Below are positions 25,971 to 35,286 of a stretch of DNA of 64,000 bases, piece after piece. The stretch's first letter is position 1, and each line of letters opens with the position of its first letter. Source of the DNA: Clostridium tetanomorphum (GTDB lineage: Bacteria > Bacillota > Clostridia > Clostridiales > Clostridiaceae). The notes under the pieces were generated by a model that was not told the origin of the DNA, did not search any database, and saw only the letters and a list, made by a program, of their open reading frames with translations. Where the stretch lies: contig NZ_JAGGKA010000003.1 of the NCBI RefSeq assembly GCF_017873215.1, positions 186,001 to 250,000 on the forward strand. The letters run 5' to 3'. The translations under genes were made by a program, and so were the position numbers.

Positions 25971-26375
25971 ATGAAAAGAATTAATCAATATATCTATGGA
26001 GGATGTATCGCTTATACAGTAGCATCTATTATATCAATAGCTATACACCTTATGGAGCATATAGAGACCTTTCAAGTAAAATCACATATTGGCATGATAA
26101 TAATAATTATATTAGCACAAACAATTCTCTACTTTATGGAAAACCTACAGATTAAATCAGAAGTTGCACACATTGTCCTTGAATTACTTACTATTATTCT
26201 TATCACATTTACTGCGGGAATACCTCTGAAATTAATAAAAAATTATTCTATACATGGAGTGCTTGAAGTTATAACGATAATTTTAATTACTTATGCAATT
26301 ACCATTATAACTTTATATTTGAACAGTAAAGTTGATGCAGAATATATAAATAAAAAGCTTAAGGAGCATGGGTAA
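25971..26375 (+). CDS. DUF3021 membrane protein
   Basis: 134 residues with four transmembrane helices, as in DUF3021. It sits directly after a LytTR regulator, the standard LytTR regulatory system arrangement in which the membrane protein controls the activity of the DNA-binding protein. The signal sensed is unknown. GGAGGG provides the ribosome binding site. Confidence 0.8.
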   Translation: MKRINQYIYGGCIAYTVASIISIAIHLMEHIETFQVKSHIGMIIIIILAQTILYFMENLQIKSEVAHIVLELLTIILITFTAGIPLKLIKNYSIHGVLEVITIILITYAITIITLYLNSKVDAEYINKKLKEHG

Positions 26376-26434
26376 ATAGGGAATACATGTATAATTATTT
26401 AATAATCCCATATAAATGAAAGGAGTAAACATTA

Positions 26435-27040
26435 ATGTATTTATTTGGAGATACTTATTTTGAAACGCTTATTCTTAAAAATACTTTTCAAGGTGTATTT
26501 TTATTTTTTATCATTTCTGAATTACTAATGTGGATAGATATTAAATTCAATAACAGAAAAAATATGGGAAGCAAGCAGAGATATGATAAAGGTTCTTATT
26601 TCTTAATTGTTCTAGGATTTTGTTCTATAATAGCTTTAAATCCTATTTGCAGAAGAATTTTCTCTAATTTGTTGCCTATATGGTGCTTTTGGATAGGTAC
26701 CATATTTATCATGTTAGGAGTTTTTTTACGAGCATATTCTATATATACCTTAGGCAAATTTTTTACATTATCTGTGCAAGTGAATTCAGAACAAAAAATA
26801 ATTCAGATTGGTCCTTACAAATATCTTCGTCATCCTTCATATAGTGGAAGTATATTATCTCTAATTGGTACTTCATTATGCTTTAGAAGTATTATGGGAA
26901 TAATAGTTACACTTACTATTATAGCTATTATCTATGGAAATAGGATAGCCATAGAGGAAAAAATTTTGGAGAATAGTTTTGGAACTATTTATAAGGAATA
27001 TGAGAGAAATACAAGCAAAATTATTCCTTTTATATGGTAA
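26435..27040 (+). CDS. isoprenylcysteine carboxyl methyltransferase-like membrane protein
   Basis: 201 residues with about five helices and the ICMT/PEMT-like signature: GPYKYLRHPSYSGS, then EEKILENSFGTIYKEYERNTSKIIPFIW split near the C-terminus. The RHP..G and EE..L..FG..Y..Y elements bind S-adenosylmethionine in the membrane methyltransferase family. The bacterial substrate is unknown, as bacteria lack prenylated CAAX proteins. It follows the LytTR-DUF3021 pair by 59 bp and may be under its control. Confidence 0.82.
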   Translation: MYLFGDTYFETLILKNTFQGVFLFFIISELLMWIDIKFNNRKNMGSKQRYDKGSYFLIVLGFCSIIALNPICRRIFSNLLPIWCFWIGTIFIMLGVFLRAYSIYTLGKFFTLSVQVNSEQKIIQIGPYKYLRHPSYSGSILSLIGTSLCFRSIMGIIVTLTIIAIIYGNRIAIEEKILENSFGTIYKEYERNTSKIIPFIW

Positions 27041-27249
27041 TTATTAAAAAAATTACAACCCAATAGAGCTACTGAGAAAGAGATTATTAAGGTAAATATA
27101 AATAAAGTTTTAATTGATTGCTAGATACGGTAACAACAAATAATTTTGAACTTATGGTGATTAGACTAAAAAGAATATTATGTGGCAACTTTTATATAAT
27201 GTTCATAATATATAGTGATATTTTTCAATATGTGTTAAGGGGAAATCAT

Positions 27250-28140
27250 ATGTTATATTATGTACAGTATGGAGATTCTTTATATAACATAGCTAAAAAG
27301 TTTAATGTGACTATGGAAGATATTTTAAATGCTAATGTTATTTGTAATGCAAATTTAATCTTTAAAGGACAATTATTAATTATTCCTGAAGCAAATTTAG
27401 GTTTGCCTAAATCTGGTGGGTATCCATATTATATTGTTATGCCTGGAGATAGTTTATATTGTATAGCATTTCAATTTAATACAAGTATAAAAGCCTTGGC
27501 AGATGGAAATCAAATAAAAAATCCTAATCTAATATATCCAGGAACAGAACTTTTAATAGCCTATGAGAAACCTAATGCCATGGAATTATTTAATGTGTGG
27601 AAATCCACAGGAGATAAATATTGTGGACAAATGTCATCTCTTCAAATACATGGTATATATTATATAGGTACTTTTATGTGGCAGGCTATAGGAAATGAGG
27701 CAATACCGTATTTGATTGAATTATTAGATCATTCCTGTGCTGAAGTAAGGCTATATACAATATTAAGTATGGGAAGAATAGCTAATTGGAGTAGTGTAGT
27801 AATTTCAAGCTTAAATCAAATGTTAAAAGACTCTGATAAAAATGTAGTTAATATGGCTTCTTTAGCATTAAAAAGAATAAGATTAGTAAGAGATATTGGA
27901 AGAAGGATTCATGTAACTATTGGAGATAATAAATTATTATTAAATCCAATATATACATCTCCATTTACAGTGATACCTGAAGGTACAGAAATAAGAGTTC
28001 TAATGTGGGGAGTTCCGAGTCCTACTGGTGAAGAAGGTCCAATAGGGGATATACAAATTTATGATTATGTACAAGTACTTTATACAGGTCAAGTTGGTTT
28101 TTTACCTAGATTAGGCTACAATGATATAGTAATGATTTAG
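27250..28140 (+). CDS. LysM-LysM-HEAT repeat protein
   Basis: 296 residues from the ATG at 27250, preceded by AAGGGGA; the frame extends upstream to 27118 without a site. There are two LysM domains (YYVQYGDSLYNIAKKFN and YYIVMPGDSLYCIAFQFN, to about residue 108), then a HEAT-like segment (EAIPYLIELLDHSCAEVRLYTILSMGRI, split; SLNQMLKDSDKNVVNMASLALKRI), then a C-terminal beta-rich domain resembling SH3. There is no signal peptide, so it may act in the mother cell or spore, or leave by a non-Sec route. LysM binds peptidoglycan glycans. Confidence 0.78.
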   Translation: MLYYVQYGDSLYNIAKKFNVTMEDILNANVICNANLIFKGQLLIIPEANLGLPKSGGYPYYIVMPGDSLYCIAFQFNTSIKALADGNQIKNPNLIYPGTELLIAYEKPNAMELFNVWKSTGDKYCGQMSSLQIHGIYYIGTFMWQAIGNEAIPYLIELLDHSCAEVRLYTILSMGRIANWSSVVISSLNQMLKDSDKNVVNMASLALKRIRLVRDIGRRIHVTIGDNKLLLNPIYTSPFTVIPEGTEIRVLMWGVPSPTGEEGPIGDIQIYDYVQVLYTGQVGFLPRLGYNDIVMI

Positions 28141-28183
28141 TTAGTAACTTCAAGCAAAATTATTCTATGAGGAGGAACTTATT

Positions 28184-28378
28184 TTGGAAAAGTGGGAATA
28201 TAACACTATTAAAGTTGAACTTAAGGGATTAGCAGGAGGTATATTGAAAACAGAAGACTTTAACTATGAACTTAATAAATTAGGAGAGCAAGGATGGGAA
28301 TTAGTATCTTGTTTTTCTACAAATGCAGGACAGGGTTATGGTAGAGAAGCAATAGCGGTTTTTAAAAGAAGAAAGTAA
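28184..28378 (+). CDS. DUF4177 protein (TTG start)
   Basis: 64 residues. WEYNTIKVEL and LNKLGEQGWELVSCFS with a final AIAVFKRRK match DUF4177, a very common small domain of unknown function. TTG start after GAGGAGGA. It is downstream of the LysM-HEAT gene by 43 bp. Confidence 0.8.
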   Translation: MEKWEYNTIKVELKGLAGGILKTEDFNYELNKLGEQGWELVSCFSTNAGQGYGREAIAVFKRRK

Positions 28379-28409
28379 GTGATGAAATAAACAGAGTTCA
28401 TTGCTTTAA

Positions 28410-28799
28410 TATGATAGGCAATCTGCTGTTAAAGAACTGGAACAAAAGTTATATTTTAGACAAAGACTTGAGGCTGAAGGAAAAAGAGTATTATTTTTAT
28501 TAGATAAAATTTTTAAAGGAACCAATTCAACAGATAGGCACACTGGAGCTATGATTTTGGTAAAACAATTACGTAGAGAAGGAAACTTGGAATTTATATC
28601 TACCCATGATTTAGAGTTAGGAGAAATGGGAAAAGGTAAAGATTCAAAAATTAAAAACTATCACTTTTCCGAATATTATAGGCACAGTAAAATTTACTTT
28701 GATTATAAATTAAAAGCTGGAGTTTCACCTACAAGGAATGCTATGTACTTAATGAAGTTAGCTGGTATTAAGATAGAAGCAAGCAATAATGTGAAGTAA
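28410..28799 (+). pseudogene. internally deleted MutS-family ATPase remnant
   Basis: An open stretch after the stop at 28407 contains two MutS-family pieces joined directly. RQSAVKELEQKLYFRQRLEAEG matches the core-domain helix found well before the ATPase, in segments. LLDKIFKGTNSTDRHTGA, STHDLELGEM and LMKLAGIKIEA come from the Walker B region to the C-terminus. Several hundred residues, including Walker A, are missing. The Walker B glutamate is Lys (LLDKIF for LLDEIF). No start or ribosome binding site is present. The gene is dead. Confidence 0.75.
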
Positions 28800-28810
28800 A
28801 GATTTTTTAT

Positions 28811-28849
28811 AAAATCCTCAGTCATATCATAATAAAACTGAGGATTTTT
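28811..28849. terminator. bidirectional hairpin terminator
   Basis: AAAATCCTCAGT / ACTGAGGATTTT with T-tracts on both sides, between the MutS remnant (+) and the YciI gene (-). Confidence 0.88.
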
Positions 28850-28854
28850 CATTG

Positions 28855-29139
28855 TTAAATAAAAGTCTTGAAATTATCTGCATATTTGGTAGGAATAAAT
28901 TCAATAATTTCATAACTAGCGAGTTTTTCTTTGTAAAAAGGGTCTTCACTTAGTATAGCATTAACTTCATTAATGTTTTTAGCATTGCAAAGAATGATTC
29001 CACCTGTACGAGGACTTTTTCTTCCAGAACAAATAAATTTTTCAGTGTTATAGTATTTGTCTAGAAATAATATGTGGCTAGGCAAATATTTTTCCACTTC
29101 ATCAATAGGTTTGATATAGGTAAGGTTTAGTATAAACAT
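28855..29139 (-). CDS. YciI-like protein
   Basis: 94 residues from the ATG at 29139, chosen for the AAAGGAG ahead of it; the frame extends upstream to 29187 without a site. The YciI-like ferredoxin fold shows the HILFLDKYYNTEKFICSGRK segment, GGIILCNAKN, and PFYKEKLASYEIIEF, split here. The conserved His (SHILFL) is present. YciI proteins are small and of varied or unknown function. It is divergent from a TetR regulator with an inverted repeat between them, so TetR probably controls it. Confidence 0.8.
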   Translation of the reverse strand: MFILNLTYIKPIDEVEKYLPSHILFLDKYYNTEKFICSGRKSPRTGGIILCNAKNINEVNAILSEDPFYKEKLASYEIIEFIPTKYADNFKTFI

Positions 29140-29167
29140 GTTGATTTTCTCCTTTAAATAGTTTATT

Positions 29168-29206
29168 ATAATAATGACTTCGGTCATTGACTATGGTCAT
29201 TATTAT
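29168..29206. promoter_or_regulatory. operator between yciI-like and tetR genes
   Basis: Inverted repeat ATAATAATGAC-N17-GTCATTATTAT (29168-29178 / 29196-29206) with an inner AATGAC-N4-GTCATT. TTGACT (29187-29192) inside it could be the -35 of the tetR gene. This is a good candidate TetR operator controlling both directions. Confidence 0.65.
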
Positions 29207-29243
29207 ATATTAATAATGAAAAAAAATCAAGAAGGGGATAAAT

Positions 29244-29837
29244 ATGTTAAGAAGGGAAAAGGCTATTCTTACCAAAAATAAGGTGTTTGAGACTGCTATT
29301 GAATTAATTAAAGAAAAAGGATATGACAACGTTACTATAAGTCAAATATGCGAAAACGCGGGAGTTGCAAAAGGTACTTTTTATGTTCATTATAAATCTA
29401 AAGAAGATATTATAAAAGAAAGTTACTATTCTGATATGAGCGAGTTTGTTATGAAACAATATCAAGATTTAATTTCACAAGATAAAAATATGAGTATTAA
29501 GGATAAAATAAAAAAATTTCTTATATCGGAACTTATGTTTACTAATTATGTTGGCTATACAATGACATGTCGTGCTTATGTAACTAATTTAGCAGAATGT
29601 ATATCTGAAAATAGTAAACATTATGAAAGACGAGAATTTACCAGAGTTTTAAAGATGTTAATTTTAGAAGGAATTAATCAAAAGGTATTTGATACAGATC
29701 AAACAGGAGAAGAAATATTTTTATATCTGGAAAGCTTTGTAAGAGGGCTTATGGCCTCATGGTGTTTTTCAAATGGAGAATTTGACATTGTTAAAACAGG
29801 AGAAAAATATATTAGTGAAATTTTAAAAGGGCTATAA
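29244..29837 (+). CDS. TetR family regulator
   Basis: 197 residues. N-terminal TetR HTH (VFETAIELIKEKGYDNVTISQICENAGVAKGTFYVHYKSKEDI, in pieces) and a helical ligand domain. It is divergent from the YciI-like gene and upstream of the C45 acyltransferase gene. The 90-bp gap after it contains a weak hairpin that includes the next gene's ribosome binding site. Its inducer is unknown. Confidence 0.88.
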   Translation: MLRREKAILTKNKVFETAIELIKEKGYDNVTISQICENAGVAKGTFYVHYKSKEDIIKESYYSDMSEFVMKQYQDLISQDKNMSIKDKIKKFLISELMFTNYVGYTMTCRAYVTNLAECISENSKHYERREFTRVLKMLILEGINQKVFDTDQTGEEIFLYLESFVRGLMASWCFSNGEFDIVKTGEKYISEILKGL

Positions 29838-29927
29838 ACATAATATATATTGAGTTAATCCGCAATAAATATCAAATATAAAAAAATGCCTTGCCTTATA
29901 TTATAAATGAAAGGTAAGGTGTTTTGT

Positions 29928-31043
29928 ATGAAAGAGATAAAAGCATATTTTAAGAAATTTGAAGGTACAAGTTATGAAGTGGGTGTACAAGTCGGTAAAT
30001 GGGTATTAGCACATCCTGCTATACTTAATATGGCACTATTGCCACCAAACACATATCCACAAGATAAACTTTTAGCAATTACAGAACTTCTGGACAAATG
30101 TTGTGGTGGTATCAATGAAGAAATCAAAGGTTTTGCAGATACTATTGGAGTTAGTCGTGAACAAGCAGTATTCTATTCTATGACATATCTGGAACGTGGT
30201 TGCAGTTTGATGGCAGCATTACCTGCTAAAACCGAAAACGGTCATACAATCATGGCAAGAAATTATGATTTTAACGATGCCATGGAAGAAATGTGTTTTG
30301 CTAAAACAAAAATTAAAGGAAAATACTCTCATATTGGGTCCTTATTAAATCTATTTGGAAGATGTGATGGTATGAATGAACATGGTCTTGCAGCTTGTAA
30401 AGCAAGCAATGGATTGCCTGTTGGAAACTTTCCAGGGGGACAAAAGCCAGGTGCAACGGGCTTTCAGTTTTGGATTGTTATCAGAAGTATTCTTGAAAAT
30501 TGTAAAAATGTTCAGGAAGCAATTCACTTTGCTATGAAAGCACCTATAGGCTATAACATTAATTTAATGCTTGCTGATAAAAGTAATAAAATAGCATTAT
30601 TTCAATGCATAGATGGACATAAATCTTATGAAATATTGGATAGCAATAGCAATAAAAATTATTTAAGTGTAACAAATCATGTGTTATTTCCTGAATTGAA
30701 AACATATGAAAAGATGATTATAGAGAATTCAAAGCTACGAAATGATATTATAGTAAAAACTTTTGAGGAGAAGAAAAAAATTTCTTATGATGATTTTAAA
30801 ATACTACTTTCAACTTCATATCCACAAGGATTGTGCTGTCATTATTATGAGGAGTTCTTTGGTACACTTCGTTCTATGATTTTTGATGTAACTGATAGAA
30901 CTATTAAAATGACTTTTGGGTCACCACAAGTTAATGAGTGGGAGACATTTACAATTAACTCCAATGAAGAACAGGAATATATGGTTAAATTACCATATGA
31001 AAAAGCAGATAAAGCATTTTATGATATAATTTATTTAGATTAA
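29928..31043 (+). CDS. C45-family autoproteolytic acyltransferase/hydrolase
   Basis: 371 residues from the ATG at 29928, preceded by AAGGTAAGGTG; the frame starts at 29907 without a site. The sequence fits the N-terminal nucleophile acyl-coenzyme A:6-aminopenicillanic acid acyltransferase-like (C45) group: GINEEIKGFADTIG, the YLERGCSLMAA nucleophile region (Cys exposed by self-cleavage at Gly-Cys), ARNYDFNDAME and GMNEHGLAAC. Such enzymes hydrolyse or transfer amide-bound acyl groups. The natural substrate is unknown. An AraC/GyrI regulator follows 18 bp later and is probably co-transcribed. Confidence 0.8.
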   Translation: MKEIKAYFKKFEGTSYEVGVQVGKWVLAHPAILNMALLPPNTYPQDKLLAITELLDKCCGGINEEIKGFADTIGVSREQAVFYSMTYLERGCSLMAALPAKTENGHTIMARNYDFNDAMEEMCFAKTKIKGKYSHIGSLLNLFGRCDGMNEHGLAACKASNGLPVGNFPGGQKPGATGFQFWIVIRSILENCKNVQEAIHFAMKAPIGYNINLMLADKSNKIALFQCIDGHKSYEILDSNSNKNYLSVTNHVLFPELKTYEKMIIENSKLRNDIIVKTFEEKKKISYDDFKILLSTSYPQGLCCHYYEEFFGTLRSMIFDVTDRTIKMTFGSPQVNEWETFTINSNEEQEYMVKLPYEKADKAFYDIIYLD

Positions 31044-31061
31044 GAAATGGAGGAAATCGCG

Positions 31062-31937
31062 TTGGATGGAAAAAACATACTTCAGCAGGCAATTATATTT
31101 ATTGAAAATAATTTGTATGAGCCTATAACTGCTTGTAGTGTTGCCAATGCGGTTTACTATTCATATTATCATTTTCATAGATATTTTCACATTATGATGG
31201 GAGAAACTATTGGTGAATATATTCGCTTTAGACGACTTACTGAAGTGGCAAAGGCACTATTATATACTAAAAAGAAAATATTAGATATTGCTGTTTTATT
31301 GCATTTTCAATCTCATGAAGCATTTACTCGTGCCTTTAAAAATAGATATGGTGTAACACCAAAGCAATATAGGAACAATGGTATTAATACACTTATTGGT
31401 AATAAATTACAGCTAGATGCAGATGAATTAGTACATCGACAAAGCAAAATAACATTAATACCTGAAATAATTATGGTACAGAGTAAAACAATAATGGGTA
31501 TTCGTTTTGAAACAAGTGTTGCTGATAATAAAAGCGTTACACAATGGAATATTTTTAATAAACACCTTAAAAAGATGAAAATTGCACCTGTTAATTCTAA
31601 TAGATACGGTTTTTTTGAGATAAGCAATCATTGCGAAGCAAAAATATTTAACGAGGATAGTTTAACTACAGCATTCATTGGCATAGAGGTTGATAAGACA
31701 AGTATTCCACCTGATAATATGTTAATTAAAGAGTTTTTTGGTGGAAAATATGCAAAGTTTACTCATACAGGAATAGTAGATACTCTTTATATGACTTATA
31801 AGTACATTTGGGCCACATGGTTTCCAAATAGCAATAATCAACTTGATATACGCGATGATTTTGAATGTTATACAGAACGATTTTTAGGTGCTGAAAATGA
31901 CAAATCACAGATAGATATTTATTTTCCTATTGTATAA
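31062..31937 (+). CDS. AraC family regulator with GyrI-like effector domain (TTG start)
   Basis: About 291 residues. AraC double HTH in the first 105 residues (ACSVANAVYYSYYHFHRYFH, ILDIAVLLHFQSHEAFTRAF), then a GyrI-like effector domain ending QIDIYFPIV. The TTG at 31062 is preferred because GGAGG lies 8 nt before it; an ATG at 31047 would have no site. It follows the C45 gene closely and may regulate it in response to a small ligand. It has the same design as 18073-18960. Confidence 0.86.
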   Translation: MDGKNILQQAIIFIENNLYEPITACSVANAVYYSYYHFHRYFHIMMGETIGEYIRFRRLTEVAKALLYTKKKILDIAVLLHFQSHEAFTRAFKNRYGVTPKQYRNNGINTLIGNKLQLDADELVHRQSKITLIPEIIMVQSKTIMGIRFETSVADNKSVTQWNIFNKHLKKMKIAPVNSNRYGFFEISNHCEAKIFNEDSLTTAFIGIEVDKTSIPPDNMLIKEFFGGKYAKFTHTGIVDTLYMTYKYIWATWFPNSNNQLDIRDDFECYTERFLGAENDKSQIDIYFPIV

Positions 31938-32152
31938 TAAACATTATAAGTTTAATCTTTATTCCATAGAAAATACGTAAAAAGAAGCTGAAAATATAGC
32001 TCTTTTCCAAGTAAACTAGACACTGTATGAAAGGCGAATGTTACAATGAGAAATAGTTGGATAACGTAAATATAGATTTTAAGATTTATTTATAGCTTTT
32101 GATATATATTATTATCAATGAAATAATAAATTAGGAAGGAGATATAAAATAA

Positions 32153-33331
32153 ATGGGACAACCATTATTAGAAAAAGATAAACTACAGAAATTAATATCT
32201 ATATTTAAGAATGATATAAATAATAATAGAAATAAATATACTTTTATAGCTGTAATATCTTTAATACTTATTTCTATATTCAGTTTTTACTTTATATCTA
32301 CAAATGAAAATTACTATAACAAAACAATAGCAAAAATTACGTCTATAACAGAAAAAGAAGAAACTCAAACAAATGGCGTTACTGGAAGTGTGGAAAATAT
32401 AAAAAAGCAGCAAATTAAAGCCGTTATTATGAATGGTGTTGAAAAAGGTAAGGAAATTCGACTTGAAAACACTACATCCTATTCCAAAGTCTATGATATG
32501 GATTTAAAGGTAAAAGATGAGGTTTTTATAAATATTGAAAAAGATACTAATAAGAAAATTATATCTGCTACTATTATTGATTTTAAACGTGATAAATATA
32601 TTGGTTATATTACAATTTTATTTGTTATGTTAATTTTATTGATAGGAGGCTTAAAGGGGTTTAGATCTTTAACAAGTGTGATAATAAACATTATAATTTT
32701 TTCTGTTATAATAGGAATGTTTTTACATGGATATAATCTAATATTAATTTCAGCTATAGCTAGTATATTATTTATTGTAGTATCTATTTTAATAGTAAGT
32801 GGAATAAATAAAAAAACCGTTTCTTCTATAATTGGAACAATGGGTGGCACTATTGTTTCTATGTTAATTGCTTTTATAGTAATAAAATTAACTAATTCTA
32901 GAGGAATACATTTTGAAGAAATGGAATTTCTTACACATCCACCTAAAAATATATTTTATGCTGAGATCTTAATAGGAACTTTGGGAGCAATAATGGATAT
33001 TGCAATTTCTATTTCCTCCTCTATGATGGAGATATATGAGAAAAACCCTCTTATTGACAGGAAAGTTCTTGTTAATTCAGGATTGGTGATTGGAAAGGAT
33101 ATAATGGGTACCATGGCAAATACTTTAGTTTTTGCTTACATTAGTGGTAGTATACCAATTATATTACTTCTTATTAAAAATAATTTTCCACTTTCTTATA
33201 TTATTAATATAAATATGAGTCTTGAAATTATACGTGCACTTACCGGAAGTATAGGGATAGTAATAAGTATACCAATTACTATTTATACTTCAGTAATACT
33301 TATTAAAACTCAAAAGATTGGAGATTTTTAA
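32153..33331 (+). CDS. YibE/F family membrane protein, first of pair
   Basis: 392 residues. A basic N-terminus with one helix (about 25-48) and an extracytoplasmic beta domain (about 50-140) are followed by about seven helices of the YibE/F fold. The conserved AEILIGTLGAIMDIAISISSSMMEI block is shared with the next gene in slightly altered form. YibE/F proteins are widespread in Firmicutes and of unknown function, possibly transporters. The 3' end is 5 bp from the start of the second YibE/F gene. A good AGGAAGGAG site is present. Confidence 0.85.
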   Translation: MGQPLLEKDKLQKLISIFKNDINNNRNKYTFIAVISLILISIFSFYFISTNENYYNKTIAKITSITEKEETQTNGVTGSVENIKKQQIKAVIMNGVEKGKEIRLENTTSYSKVYDMDLKVKDEVFINIEKDTNKKIISATIIDFKRDKYIGYITILFVMLILLIGGLKGFRSLTSVIINIIIFSVIIGMFLHGYNLILISAIASILFIVVSILIVSGINKKTVSSIIGTMGGTIVSMLIAFIVIKLTNSRGIHFEEMEFLTHPPKNIFYAEILIGTLGAIMDIAISISSSMMEIYEKNPLIDRKVLVNSGLVIGKDIMGTMANTLVFAYISGSIPIILLLIKNNFPLSYIININMSLEIIRALTGSIGIVISIPITIYTSVILIKTQKIGDF

Positions 33332-33335
33332 TGTC

Positions 33336-34091
33336 ATGAACATAATTGCAGCTTTATTAATTATTCTATTTGTTTTAATGTTAGTTGTTGGAGGAAAAAA
33401 AGGTGCTAAATCATTTTTTACATTAATTTTTAATTTTATAATATTATTTATTATGCTTATATTGATAGCATGCAAATTAGATCCCATTAAAGTTACTATT
33501 TTTATTTCTATTATAATTAGTTCTATTACTTTGTTTTATATTAATGGATTTAATAAGAAAACTGTTGCATCTTTGTTATCAGTAACTTTAGTTGTATTGT
33601 TAACTATGATTATTACCTCTAAGATAGGAATTAATGCAAAAATACAAGGGTTTGGTTATGAACAATATGAAAGTATTTCAAGTCTTTCACTTTATGTTCA
33701 ACTGAATTTTACGAAGATAGTTATATGTGAAATTTTAGTTGGATTATTAGGTGCAATTATAGATGTATCCATTTCAATATCTTCGTCTATGAATGAACTA
33801 TATAAAAATAATTCATTAATATCACAAAATAATTTATTCAAATCTGGAATGAATATTGGTAAAGATATATTAGGAACGATGACTAATACGTTGTTTTTTG
33901 CCTTTATTAGTGGATTTATGACTTTAATAATATATTTCACTGAACTTCATTATTCTATAGCAGATGTATTAAATGCAAAGGTATTTTGTGCCGAAGTATT
34001 TCAGATTTTATGTAGTGGAATAGGAATTATACTTATCATACCTATTACTGCTTTTATAACATCAAAAATTCTATTTTTAAAATATCCATAA
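33336..34091 (+). CDS. YibE/F family membrane protein, second of pair
   Basis: About 251 residues with seven helices and no extracytoplasmic domain. It shares EILVGLLGAIIDVSISISSSM and GMNIGKDILGTMTNTL with the first YibE/F protein, so the pair probably forms a heteromeric membrane complex. Start at ATG 33336, with GGAG 12 nt upstream; a TTG at 33318 overlapping the previous gene is less likely. Function is unknown. Confidence 0.82.
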   Translation: MNIIAALLIILFVLMLVVGGKKGAKSFFTLIFNFIILFIMLILIACKLDPIKVTIFISIIISSITLFYINGFNKKTVASLLSVTLVVLLTMIITSKIGINAKIQGFGYEQYESISSLSLYVQLNFTKIVICEILVGLLGAIIDVSISISSSMNELYKNNSLISQNNLFKSGMNIGKDILGTMTNTLFFAFISGFMTLIIYFTELHYSIADVLNAKVFCAEVFQILCSGIGIILIIPITAFITSKILFLKYP

Positions 34092-34284
34092 CTGTTTGTA
34101 CAATTTAGTTTTTAATTTCACTATAATTAATGATTAAAGCTCCAAGCATATATATTTAGAATAAGAGTTATAGTTGAATATATATATTAAAATTTTTTGA
34201 TTTTTATCTTTTTAAAATCATATACATTGAAAAAGGAAATGAAAGAAAAGTATAGAAATCTACATTTTATGGAGGTATTATGCT

Positions 34285-34890
34285 GTGATAACAATTGAAT
34301 TTTTACTTGAAAATGAACATGAAATTGATGACATTGCAAAGAAGTTGGAAAGTGATGATATAAAATATCTTATAAGTCTATTAAATGAGAAAAAGGATAA
34401 AATACGATATACTGCTTTTCTTGTTTTACAGAGTAGAAGTAAATTGTATTCTGATGTTTATACATATTGGGAGGATTTTAGCCAAAAATTAAATAGCAGT
34501 AACTCCTATCAGCGAAGTATTGGTATAATGCTTATTGCAGAAAATATTCGTTGGGATGAGCAAAATAAGTTTGAAGAGATTGCTGATATCTATTTGTCTA
34601 ATTGTGATGATGAAAAATTTATTACAGCAAGACAGACAATTCAGAGCATCAGTAAATGGATTTTATATAAAAAAAGTTTATTACCATTAGTTATAAATAA
34701 ACTTATAAGTATAGATATATCCAAGCGAAAAGACAGCCAACAGAAACTTCTCCTATTAGACATAATAGCTATATTATCTGAAATTCATAAAATACAACCT
34801 AGCAGTGACATTTTAGAATATGTATTTGGTGTAACAACAGGAGGAATTCTGGATAGCAAAGCTATTAAACAGGTCAAGAAGCTATTTTAA
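34285..34890 (+). CDS. HEAT-like helical repeat protein (GTG start)
   Basis: 201 residues, almost wholly alpha-helical, with HEAT-like pairs (DDIKYLISLLNEKKDKIRYTAFLVLQSR, split; SSNSYQRSIGIMLIAENIRWDE). The GTG start follows GGAGGT at 8-nt spacing. No catalytic motif. Similar clostridial proteins carry unreliable names. The next gene, a small membrane protein, begins 12 bp later, so the two may work together. Function is unknown. Confidence 0.65.
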   Translation: MITIEFLLENEHEIDDIAKKLESDDIKYLISLLNEKKDKIRYTAFLVLQSRSKLYSDVYTYWEDFSQKLNSSNSYQRSIGIMLIAENIRWDEQNKFEEIADIYLSNCDDEKFITARQTIQSISKWILYKKSLLPLVINKLISIDISKRKDSQQKLLLLDIIAILSEIHKIQPSSDILEYVFGVTTGGILDSKAIKQVKKLF

Positions 34891-34902
34891 TTGGAGGGTT
34901 AT

Positions 34903-35226
34903 ATGATTAATACTATAAAAAAACATAAAATAGTTGTTATTGTTGTACTTGTTGATTTATTTTTAACTTGGTTGCTAGCATATTCAGGTATTGTACTTCC
35001 ATATATTAGTCCAAGCGTTGAAAGCTATAGATGTTCAGGAACAAGTTTTCCACGGGATTATATTCAAAAATTGATTTGGTTATTCATGCATGTTCCTACT
35101 TCTTTATTTATTGATGCAAGGCTTGGAGGGATAACAACTTCTAACGGTTTTGTGTTCTTATCTGTTCTGCAGACTGGATTAATTGCTTATTATTTGGAGA
35201 AAAAAATACTACACATGTCAAAATAA
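34903..35226 (+). CDS. small membrane protein of unknown function
   Basis: 107 residues with an N-terminal transmembrane helix (VVIVVLVDLFLTWLLAYSG), an external loop with one cysteine (SYRCSGTSFPRDYI), and two further hydrophobic segments. The ATG at 34903 follows TTGGAGGG; the longer TTG frame starts on the site itself. I do not recognise the family. It is probably in an operon with the HEAT-like gene and is followed by a strong terminator. Confidence 0.6.
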   Translation: MINTIKKHKIVVIVVLVDLFLTWLLAYSGIVLPYISPSVESYRCSGTSFPRDYIQKLIWLFMHVPTSLFIDARLGGITTSNGFVFLSVLQTGLIAYYLEKKILHMSK

Positions 35227-35264
35227 AATCTCCAGGTCAGCCATAGATGGTTCACCTGGAGATT
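35227..35264. terminator. bidirectional hairpin terminator
   Basis: AATCTCCAGGT / ACCTGGAGATT, a perfect 11-bp stem with a 16-nt loop, between the membrane-protein gene (+) and the reductase remnant (-). Confidence 0.85.
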
Positions 35265-35286
35265 AAAATATAATTGTAATTATTAA

